Shown: in pieces, positions 7,993-15,629 of the stretch
Numbering within the stretch: the first letter of the stretch is position 1
Layout: the number at the start of each line of letters is the position of its first letter
Assembly: GCA_013696105.1 (NCBI GenBank)
Contig: JACCZE010000376.1
Span: forward strand, 1 to 38,450
Direction: 5' to 3'
Origin: Planctomycetota bacterium
GTDB lineage: Bacteria > Planctomycetota > UBA11346
Length of the DNA stretch: 38,450 nt
Translations under genes and position numbers: made by a program
Notes under the pieces: model-generated
What the model saw: only the letters and a program-made list of their open reading frames with translations
What the model was told of the DNA's origin: nothing
The model's database searches: none

Positions 7993-10900
7993 GCTTCGCC
8001 CAGTTGGCCTGCGGCGAATAGCCTGCAGGGCGGAATGAATGGTCGTTGCTGACCACCAGCGTGCCGATGGCGTGCTGCAGCGCGCCGAGCTTGGGATCGA
8101 GCGCCAAGGTTATGACGTGGCGACCGGGCGCGAAATGGAACACGTCCGTACCGTCGGCGACGATCTTGTCGGTCCAGACGTACTCGGGAGCGGCATCGCG
8201 CTTCCACATCGGGCTGAAAGGCGGACGTAGCTGCCACGTTCCCGCGGGCTTGCCGTCGATGGCGACGGCGATCGCGAAGTCCTGGGCATAGGCCGGTCGG
8301 TACGTCACCCACACCAGGTAGTCGCCGTCGGTGCGGATGTCGACCGCGTAGGAGATCATCGCCGGTGCGGCCACGCCATCGCCAGCCGGAAGCGTCGCCA
8401 GACGTGCGCCGGTCGCAGCGGCTACCGGTACGAGCCGCGCATCGAGCTCGGCGTGCGCCAGATCCACGACCTCGGTCTGCACCGCCTGCGCAGACGTGGA
8501 TACCACCACCGAGACGGCCGTGGAGTGCTGACCGCGCGCATCCACCGCCACCACGTGGTACGTGTAGGGCGTGCCGGGCCGCAGCCCCGAGTCGCCGAAG
8601 ACGGTGCCGGTGGTCGAACCGATGATGGTGGCGTTGCCCAGGCTCGCGGGATCGTCGCCGACGTGCACATCGTAGCGCGCGACCGCTCCGTCGCCGGGTG
8701 ACCACGACAGCTCGATGGCGTACGGAGAGAGCGCTTTTCCGCTCAGGGCGGTGGCAGGCGGCGGCGGTACCACCGTCGGTCCCGTGACCACCCCAGCGGC
8801 GGCGGGGTCGAACGCGGGGTCGTCGCTCAGCGCGATCGCATCGAGCGCGAGGCCGTCGACGCCGGCGGAGAACATGACCGTGCCGGCCCCTCCGGTGGTG
8901 GTGAGCCGCGTATCCATCACCCTCCAGGTGAACGGTGGCCGGACCTCCGGGGATCCGCGGTCGAAGTCGATGGCACCCGTGTCCGGACTGCTGCGGTTCC
9001 AGGCTCCCGCGACGCCCTCCGCGCGGCCGCGCAGCCACACCGCATAGTGACCCGCCGGCAGGTCGAATCGCGCCATGATGGTGCAGACGGCGGCCTCATC
9101 CGGGGATGCATGATGGATGCGCAGGTAGCGGCTGCCCGACGCGTCGCCGTGGAAGGCCACGCGAGCGGGCGGACGCCAGGCCATCGCCTCGGCTTCGATG
9201 TAGACCGTGCGCGGCGAAGCAGCGGGAGCGTCGACCGCGACCTCTGCGCTGAACGCGCCTTCCAATCCCGACGGCTCGACCGCTACCACGACGTAGAACA
9301 GCGGTCCGGCCGGGGGCGACCGGTCGATGCATGCGTTTGTGCTCGCGACCTGGTCGAGCGCGTGGAAGTCGAGGCCGCTGTGCGCGCTGCGATAGATGCG
9401 GTAACTGGCGATCTCACGTGACGCCGGCGCCTGCCAGGACAATGCGACGCCATCGCCGGTGCGCGTGGCGGTCACTGCGGTCGGAGCGGCGGGCCGTCCG
9501 GTGATCGCCAGGTACACGTCGCCGTCATCGAACTGGTCGCTGATCCACGCGACCTTGGTCGCGTCGGGCGAGGGTGACGAATAGGTGTTGGTGGTCCACT
9601 CGTTGCGCGAGGTGTTGTGGTGGCAGAGGTGCAGGACCGCGGCGGGATCGTCGATCGAGAACAGCAGGTGCTGGGCGTAGAGGTCGCCCTTGGTGCCGTC
9701 GGTGAGCATCCATTGTCCGTCGCCGGTGACGCAGCCGTAATCGACCTCGACCACCTGCCGGTAGTTGGCGAAGATGCGCACGCGCTCGGCCTCTGCCATG
9801 GCCTCGGTCTGCGGCCCGAGATCGTTCTCGATCAGCAGCTTGAGGTCCTCGCCGTACCCGCCGATCGACATCCGCGGTCCGCCCGCGCCGTGGCCGACCG
9901 CGGCGGTATGGGCCAGGGTCAGCTGACCGGTCCCCAGATCCATCTGCCAGCCTTCGTAGGTGTAGCACCGGTACCAGGCGATCGCCGTATCCGACCGGCA
10001 CAGATGCGAGGCCTTCAGCCGCGACGGCAGGATGATCCTGGTGGCGCGCTTGGCGATGTCCGGGATCGACGGATCGATCAGCCAGACTTCCGACGTTTCG
10101 CGGAAGCCGAACAGCAGCTTCCCGGAATCTGCGGAGCCGGAGAGCTCCTGCACCTTCCAGGGGGCGTCGGTTTCGAAGGACGCGAGCGGGACCTTCTCGG
10201 TGGTGCGGAAATCGTAGGTGAACAGATCGATGCGCCGACGCGGTCGCGCGATCCAGGTGTTCTCGGCGATGATCATCTGCGATGGTTCGGTGGCGGAGAA
10301 CCGCGGGCTGGCATCGCTCAACCCGCCTTCCACCAGCGTGAATGCGCGCGATGGCCAATCCCACACGTGGAAGCCCTTGGCCGCTCGGCCGTGGACGGTG
10401 AACGCCGAGCCATCGCGATTGAAGCCGACGCGGCAGTCGTTCGCCGGCGAGGCCGTCATCTTCCAGATCTCGGCGCCGGTGCCGGGCTCGCGGTAGACGC
10501 ACCATTCGCCGCCGGCTCGCGCCGTCGCGAGCGGCCGACCCGCGCGGGCGTTCAACGCCTCGAGGCCATGATACGGCGAGGCGGCGAGGCGCTCCTCGCG
10601 CAGCACCATGCCCGCGGGGATCAGGGTCGGCCGTTCCTGCTCGTCAAGCACGCGCACCAGGCGCAGCCAGTCGAGCGCGATCGAGCCCGACGCATTCAGG
10701 AAGGACAGCGACAGCGTCAGGCGCTGCTTCCCCGTCAGACCCAGCAGGGCCAGGTCCTGGGCATGCACGCCGGTGGTGTAGAGCACCTTGGTGCCGCGGC
10801 CATTGACGCGCAGGTGGACGTAGTTGGATTTGGCCGGGACACGCACCGTCAGGTAGCGGTAGACGTCGAGATCGACCTCGCGATCGACGACCACCTGGAT

Positions 10901-11197
10901 CTCGGTGAACTCGCTGCGCCCGCCCTCGACCGGCCACTCGGGCCACTCGGGATGCTTGGATCCGGGGAACAGCGCGCCGCAGACCGCGGTCAGGGTCAGG
11001 ACCCCGCCCTCTGCGCGGGCCGTGGCGAGTGGCGTACCCGACACCGGTTTCGCCGCGGCGTCGATCCACGCGGTCGCCTGCTCGAATTCCTCCTGCCAAC
11101 CGATCCGGGACGGCTCCTCGCCCGGCAGCGCCGCGGCGGCGAAGACGGCGAGGACGGCGAGGACGGCGAGGACGGCGATGCGCTGGAGGGCGTGCAT
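7979..11197 (-). CDS. Large secreted multi-domain protein: N-terminal carbohydrate-binding-like region, TolB/oligogalacturonate-lyase-like propeller, two FN3 domains
   Basis: Signal peptide MHALQRIAVLAVLAVLAVFAAAALPG; propeller-type segment (FTYDFRTTEKVPLASFETDAPWKVQELSGSADSGKLLFGFRETSEVWLID...); FN3-like PAAPTAVTATRTGDGVALSWQAPASREIASYRIYRS and PPATALSGKALSPYAIELSWSPGDGAVARYDVHVG. Confidence 0.75.
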   Translation of the reverse strand: MHALQRIAVLAVLAVLAVFAAAALPGEEPSRIGWQEEFEQATAWIDAAAKPVSGTPLATARAEGGVLTLTAVCGALFPGSKHPEWPEWPVEGGRSEFTEIQVVVDREVDLDVYRYLTVRVPAKSNYVHLRVNGRGTKVLYTTGVHAQDLALLGLTGKQRLTLSLSFLNASGSIALDWLRLVRVLDEQERPTLIPAGMVLREERLAASPYHGLEALNARAGRPLATARAGGEWCVYREPGTGAEIWKMTASPANDCRVGFNRDGSAFTVHGRAAKGFHVWDWPSRAFTLVEGGLSDASPRFSATEPSQMIIAENTWIARPRRRIDLFTYDFRTTEKVPLASFETDAPWKVQELSGSADSGKLLFGFRETSEVWLIDPSIPDIAKRATRIILPSRLKASHLCRSDTAIAWYRCYTYEGWQMDLGTGQLTLAHTAAVGHGAGGPRMSIGGYGEDLKLLIENDLGPQTEAMAEAERVRIFANYRQVVEVDYGCVTGDGQWMLTDGTKGDLYAQHLLFSIDDPAAVLHLCHHNTSRNEWTTNTYSSPSPDATKVAWISDQFDDGDVYLAITGRPAAPTAVTATRTGDGVALSWQAPASREIASYRIYRSAHSGLDFHALDQVASTNACIDRSPPAGPLFYVVVAVEPSGLEGAFSAEVAVDAPAASPRTVYIEAEAMAWRPPARVAFHGDASGSRYLRIHHASPDEAAVCTIMARFDLPAGHYAVWLRGRAEGVAGAWNRSSPDTGAIDFDRGSPEVRPPFTWRVMDTRLTTTGGAGTVMFSAGVDGLALDAIALSDDPAFDPAAAGVVTGPTVVPPPPATALSGKALSPYAIELSWSPGDGAVARYDVHVGDDPASLGNATIIGSTTGTVFGDSGLRPGTPYTYHVVAVDARGQHSTAVSVVVSTSAQAVQTEVVDLAHAELDARLVPVAAATGARLATLPAGDGVAAPAMISYAVDIRTDGDYLVWVTYRPAYAQDFAIAVAIDGKPAGTWQLRPPFSPMWKRDAAPEYVWTDKIVADGTDVFHFAPGRHVITLALDPKLGALQHAIGTLVVSNDHSFRPAGYSPQANWAKRWWQ

Positions 11198-11302
11198 GCG
11201 GTATTCCTGATCGGTCGGGAGGCGCGGGGATTGTCGGCCGTGGGGTGGCGCTAGGGTACGCCTATGAACGGGCCGGGTCGAGCACGGGCGCCGAGCGGCG
11301 CT

Positions 11303-11420
11303 GGCGGCATACAATCGGCGAAGCCGATGCCGCCACGATGTCGGAGGCTTCCGACGACATCGTGCCGCGACAAAGCCCGGGGGTAGGCCCCGTCTTCGGG
11401 GCCGTAGGGGCGACAGCCCC
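11303..11420. repeat. Cluster of consecutive palindromes in a divergent intergenic region
   Basis: GGCGGCAT/ATGCCGCC enclosing CGGC-GAA-GCCG; CACGATG-TCGGA-GGCT-TCCGA-CGA-CATCGTG; GGCCCCG-TCTT-CGGGGCC; GGGGC-GACA-GCCCC. Confidence 0.6.
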
Positions 11421-11449
11421 TGAACGAACCGCAAAAACTGGGGACTGCC

Positions 11450-12571
11450 ATGGACGCCTCGCAGCTCGGCAGCCTCCTGCCCTTCATCGCCGGCCAGGCG
11501 CGCACGCGCGACCTCCCTCTCTCCTTCCTGGATCCTTCCTTCCAGGACGCCGCCTCGTGGAAGCCCCAGGCGCGCGAGCGTGTGCTGAGTCTGTTGCACT
11601 ACCGCCCGGATCCGTGCGATCCGCGCGCCGAGGTGGTCGACCGCGTCGAGTGCGACGGATACACCCACGAGACCGTCCATTTCAACACCACGGACGCGCT
11701 ACGCGTTCCCGCATCCGTGCTGATTCCCACCGGCCTGACCGCGAGAGCGCCGGCGATCGTCGCGCTGCACGACCACGGCGGATTCTATCTCTGGGGTCGC
11801 GAGAAGCTGATCGAGACGGCGGACGAGCATCCCGTGCTCAGCGGCTTCAAACGCTATTACGCCGGACGCAGCATCGCCTCGGACCTCGCGCGCCAGGGCT
11901 ACGTGGTGATCGTCATCGACATGTTCTACTGGGGCGAGCGGCGCTACCTGCTCGGCGACGATGCCGCGGATTGGACCACGCGCTCGGGCCTGAGTTCCGA
12001 ACGCATCGACGAGTTCAATGCGCGCGCCGGCGCGAGCGAACAACTGGTCGCGCGTTCGATCTACACCGCGGGATTCACCTGGTCCGGCGTGATGTTCTGG
12101 GACGACCTGCGCACCGTCGACTACCTGATCACGCGGACCGAGGTCGACCCCGAGCGCATCGGCTGCGTCGGCCTGTCGGTGGGCGGCTACCGCTCGCTGC
12201 ATCTCGTCGCGCTCGACGACCGCATCAAGGCCGCCGTCGTGGTCGGCTGGATGGCCTCGTTCCCGAGCCAGCTCGCGCACCACATGCCCCACAGCATCGG
12301 CTTCACCAAGCTCGTGCCGGGATTGTACCAGCACATGGATCTGCCCGACGTCGCTGCCATGGCGATGCCCGCTCACCTGCTGGTGATCAACGGCGATCAG
12401 GACGGATTGTTCGCGATCGACGGAGTCCGCGCGTGCTTCCACCAGCTCGCCGCCAGCTACCGCAAAGCCGGCATCCCTGAACGCTTCCGCGGCAGCCTCT
12501 ACGCCGCGCCCCACGAATTCAATGCGGCGATGCAAGCCGAGGCGTGGTCGTGGTTCGCGGATCACCTGTGA
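11450..12571 (+). CDS. Alpha/beta hydrolase (dienelactone-hydrolase/acetyl-xylan-esterase-like)
   Basis: PAIVALHDHGGFYLWGREKLIE, nucleophile motif GLSVGGYRS, late acid/His HLLVINGDQDGLF...APHEFN. Confidence 0.82.
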   Translation: MDASQLGSLLPFIAGQARTRDLPLSFLDPSFQDAASWKPQARERVLSLLHYRPDPCDPRAEVVDRVECDGYTHETVHFNTTDALRVPASVLIPTGLTARAPAIVALHDHGGFYLWGREKLIETADEHPVLSGFKRYYAGRSIASDLARQGYVVIVIDMFYWGERRYLLGDDAADWTTRSGLSSERIDEFNARAGASEQLVARSIYTAGFTWSGVMFWDDLRTVDYLITRTEVDPERIGCVGLSVGGYRSLHLVALDDRIKAAVVVGWMASFPSQLAHHMPHSIGFTKLVPGLYQHMDLPDVAAMAMPAHLLVINGDQDGLFAIDGVRACFHQLAASYRKAGIPERFRGSLYAAPHEFNAAMQAEAWSWFADHL

Positions 12572-12631
12572 GGTGATGGATGGTGGATGGTGGTGACTGG
12601 CGTCAGCCGACCACCAACCACCAACCACCCC
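12572..12631. repeat. GGTGG-rich inverted repeat between convergent hydrolase genes
   Basis: GGTGATGGATGGTGGATGGTGGTGACTGG ... CCGACCACCAACCACCAACCACC; preceded by hairpin ATCACCT-GTG-AGGTGAT (12561-12577) overlapping the stop codon. Confidence 0.55.
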
Positions 12632-12636
12632 GTCCT

Positions 12637-13770
12637 CTACTTCCCCAACCGCTCCGTCAGAAAGGCGAACGCAGCCTCCTGCATCGGCACATCGAACTTG
12701 TGCGGCCCGGGATAGAATTGCCCGACGTAGTTCTTGGGCGCGCGCACCGAACGGAAATGACCCGCGAGGCGTTTGTGCGCGGCCTTCATGCCGTCGAGCG
12801 AGAACAGCTGGTCCTCGTTGTCGAACTGCACCAGCAATGGCGACGGCGCGCGGCATGCCGCGAGGTCGGTCCAATCGCCGTGGCGGCTCCAGCCTGGGGG
12901 ATACAGCATCCAGGTGTGGCTGACCACGTTGTGATCGAGCAGCCCCTCGTACGTGCTCATCAGACCGACCACCACCGCCGCGGCGATGCGATCGCTGGTG
13001 GCGTTGAGCATGGTCGAACGCAGCCCACCGCCCGACAGGCCGATGCAGCCGACGCGCGACGCGTCGACGTCACGTCGGCTCGCCAGGTAGTTGGTGGCGA
13101 CGCGATCCTCGAAGGAGATGATCGCCGAGATCGAGGTACCGAGGACGGTGGCGTACTTCTGGACGATGCCCTCGTGCTCGCCTGCGGCCGCGTTGTAGAC
13201 CGAGATGGGCGATTCCGGGTCGCCGCCCGCGTGGGGCAGGATGGCGCGCCCGCACACCCGCGTCCACTCGGGGATGTCCTCGAGCGCAAAGCGCCGGCTG
13301 CCCCACAGGAAGGTGTCGTGCACCAGCACGGCGAAGCCTTCGCGCGCGAGCTCGTTGGCGAAGGCGCGGCCGCCGTAGCAGCCGGCGTGGAACGTCACCA
13401 TCTCGGGGGACTGAGCATCGGGTCCGATCGCGATCTTCTCCTTGCCGTGGTATTTCCACCCGCCGTGGTCGTGCAGCGCGACGATGCCGGGAAGGCGGCC
13501 GGTCGCTCCCGCGGGCTTGAGCAGCCAGGCCTGGGTGCGCGGGCCATATCCCACCGACCACGACAGCTCCTCGCCGACGATGCCGTCCTTCTCCCAGCGC
13601 CGGCCGACCGTGACCTTCTGCGCGCGTTCCGGGCCAGGCGCGAAGGCGAGGCAGTCCGCGACCAGGCGCCGTGTCTTGGCGCCGGGCTTGGCCACGCGCT
13701 CCTTCTGCCAGCGCCGCGCCGCCGCGACCAGGTCGCTGTAGCCGCCGAGGTCTTTGTAGTGCTTAGCCAT
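12637..13770 (-). CDS. Alpha/beta hydrolase, paralogous to the 11450 gene
   Basis: PGIVALHDHGGWKYHGKEKIAIG, GLSGGGLRS nucleophile motif, PLLVQFDNEDQLF...GPHKFD; start ATG 13770 overlaps the preceding gene end. Confidence 0.82.
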   Translation of the reverse strand: MAKHYKDLGGYSDLVAAARRWQKERVAKPGAKTRRLVADCLAFAPGPERAQKVTVGRRWEKDGIVGEELSWSVGYGPRTQAWLLKPAGATGRLPGIVALHDHGGWKYHGKEKIAIGPDAQSPEMVTFHAGCYGGRAFANELAREGFAVLVHDTFLWGSRRFALEDIPEWTRVCGRAILPHAGGDPESPISVYNAAAGEHEGIVQKYATVLGTSISAIISFEDRVATNYLASRRDVDASRVGCIGLSGGGLRSTMLNATSDRIAAAVVVGLMSTYEGLLDHNVVSHTWMLYPPGWSRHGDWTDLAACRAPSPLLVQFDNEDQLFSLDGMKAAHKRLAGHFRSVRAPKNYVGQFYPGPHKFDVPMQEAAFAFLTERLGK

Positions 13771-14137
13771 GGGGGTGCTCCTGCATGATGATGCGACAGT
13801 GGGTGCATGCGCCGTTGGGGCCCGACACGGTGCCATCGACGATCAGGCGACCGGCATCGCGGCGCCAGCGTGCGGTGATCGCGAGGTCCTGGTCCGGCAG
13901 CGCCGGCGCCGACCACTTCGCGCGCTCGATCGCGACCACGCTCGCTCCGCCGAGCGCGCGCCGCGCGGTCTCGGCCACCGCGGCGACCTGGTACACCCCG
14001 GGCACCAGCGGGTGTCCGGGGAAATGCCCGATGAACACCGGCAGCGTGGCGGCGAAGCGCGCTCGCGCGTGCGCGGAGGCGTCTGAGTCGGCGCACCAGT
14101 CGCTGAGCGCAGCCGCAGCGTCGCGTTCCGGGGTCAT
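13763..14137 (-). CDS. FabZ/ApeI-like 3-hydroxyacyl-ACP dehydratase, hotdog fold
   Basis: TLPVFIGHFPGHPLVPGVYQVAAVAETARRALGG...VVAIERAKWSAPALPDQDLAITARWRRD; HFPGHPxxPG signature. Confidence 0.82.
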   Translation of the reverse strand: MTPERDAAAALSDWCADSDASAHARARFAATLPVFIGHFPGHPLVPGVYQVAAVAETARRALGGASVVAIERAKWSAPALPDQDLAITARWRRDAGRLIVDGTVSGPNGACTHCRIIMQEHPHG

Positions 14138-14619
14138 CGACGCTCCGCCAGCGCGAGTTCGCGGGCGTGGATGTCGGCGAAGAGCGCCTCGACCGGCGGC
14201 GGCGGGCTCAGATAGGGCTGCCCCGAGCGATCGATGAACACCTGCACGGTCTCGGCGATGCACAGCAGCTTGCCGGGGCGCTGCGGATCGGCGGATGGAC
14301 CGCGCACCTCGTAGAACAGGTCGAAGGTCGGCCCGGTGAGCGGGATATGCGCGCAGCGCGCGGTGATCACCTGGCCCATGCGCGCCGGGGCGAGGTATTC
14401 GATCTGCAGACGCACCACCGGGGCGATGCAGTCGCCGTCCTCCATCTGCTGATAGGACAGGCCGCGATCGCGGAAGTAGGCCTCGCGCGCGCTCTCGACG
14501 TAGCGCAGGTAGTGGCCGTGCCACACCAGCTTCATCGAATCGACTTCGGAGAAGTGCACCGGCAGCACGACCTCGACCGAATCCCAATGGGGCTCGATGC
14601 GCGACTTGATGCGCTTCAC
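14134..14619 (-). CDS. Acyl-CoA thioesterase, 4HBT/YbgC-like hotdog
   Basis: VVLPVHFSEVDSMKLVWHGHYLRYVESAREAYFRDRGLSY; GTG start 14619; stop overlaps the next start at 14137. Confidence 0.82.
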   Translation of the reverse strand: MKRIKSRIEPHWDSVEVVLPVHFSEVDSMKLVWHGHYLRYVESAREAYFRDRGLSYQQMEDGDCIAPVVRLQIEYLAPARMGQVITARCAHIPLTGPTFDLFYEVRGPSADPQRPGKLLCIAETVQVFIDRSGQPYLSPPPPVEALFADIHARELALAERR

Positions 14620-15047
14620 GTCGCGCCTCCGCCGGTCGCTGCGACCTTCAGCTCGCCGCGCATCAGTTCGGCGCCATCGATCTCGGAGGTGGCGACGACC
14701 GCGTGCAGCTGCAGCGGACCCAGCTCGTGCGTGCAGGTGGTGCGGATGACCACGCCTTCGGCTGCGCGCGCGCCACGGGCAACGACGACATCCTTGGCTC
14801 CGACCAGCATGCCCGATGCGGAGCTGCCGGTCCCGTCGCGGCGCATCCGCGCGCCCATCAGCACCGCGATGGCCTGGGCCCCGCCCTCGAGCAGCTGCAG
14901 GGCATCGAGCCCGCCGTGGACCTTGAGACGGACGCTGCCCCCGCTGGCATCGAGCGTCAGCACGCGCTCGACCAGCAGGGCCGGAGGCTGATGCGCGGTC
15001 AGGCGTTCGGCAGGCAGCGTCGTCGGATCGTCCACGGGAGAGGCCAC
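14616..15047 (-). CDS. ApeP-like hotdog dehydratase
   Basis: LPAERLTAHQPPALLVERVLTL...LDALQLLEGGAQAIAVLMGARMR; position and length match ApeP-type proteins of aryl polyene clusters. Confidence 0.65.
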   Translation of the reverse strand: MASPVDDPTTLPAERLTAHQPPALLVERVLTLDASGGSVRLKVHGGLDALQLLEGGAQAIAVLMGARMRRDGTGSSASGMLVGAKDVVVARGARAAEGVVIRTTCTHELGPLQLHAVVATSEIDGAELMRGELKVAATGGGAT

Positions 15048-15173
15048 GCTGCCGTTGTGCCTGGGCGATGGGGGCCCGCAAGCGCCTACGATCCGGGACC
15101 TCGGCGCGCCCGGCCTGTCGACCTACGGGGCGACCGTGCTTCCTGCCCGGCTCCCGCCGCGCACCATGATGGC

Positions 15174-15629
15174 ATGGACCAGGTGCCGGAAATCCTCTTC
15201 GTGGACGACAATCCCGGCGACAGCGAACTCGTCGAGGAGGCCTTTCGCCAATACGAGGTCCCGGTGCGCTTCCACAAGGTCTCGACCGGCCCGCAGGCGC
15301 TCGCGTTCTTGTCCCAGCGGTCGGGCTCGGGCGAGGCGCTTCCAGACCTGGTGCTGCTGGACGTCAACCTGCCGGCCATGAATGGGCATCAGGTCCTGGA
15401 GCGCATCCGCGCCGACCCCGCGCTCGCCGATATCGCCGTGATCATGCTCAGCACCTCCGAGCTGCCGCGCGACATCGCCGCGAGCGAGCGCCTGAAGGCC
15501 GATTCCTACGTCATCAAACCCGTCAACTGGGACGAATACCTGGTCCTGGTGCGTTCGTTCGAGCAGCGCATCGCGGCCAAGCGCGAGCAACCGCTGCAGG
15601 CACCGCCGAAGCTACCAGGCTTGGATTGA
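15174..15629 (+). CDS. Single-domain response regulator, Rcp1-like
   Basis: ILFVDDNPGDSELVEEAFRQYEVPVRFHKVSTGPQALAFLSQ...PDLVLLDVNLPAMNGHQVLERIRADPALADIAVIMLSTSELPRDI...DSYVIKPVNWDEY. Confidence 0.9.
   Translation: MDQVPEILFVDDNPGDSELVEEAFRQYEVPVRFHKVSTGPQALAFLSQRSGSGEALPDLVLLDVNLPAMNGHQVLERIRADPALADIAVIMLSTSELPRDIAASERLKADSYVIKPVNWDEYLVLVRSFEQRIAAKREQPLQAPPKLPGLD

Noticed and set aside
6715-8052. 445-aa plus-strand ORF
   Set aside because: Antisense to AraC and PhyH genes and spanning their junction; composition artefact.
9617-11254. 545-aa plus-strand ORF
   Set aside because: Antisense to the large secreted propeller/FN3 gene, with no plausible domain.
11198-11680. N-terminal extension of the 7979-11680 ORF
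   Set aside because: Overlaps the divergent hydrolase gene and the hairpin-rich intergenic region; a good signal peptide starts at 11197.
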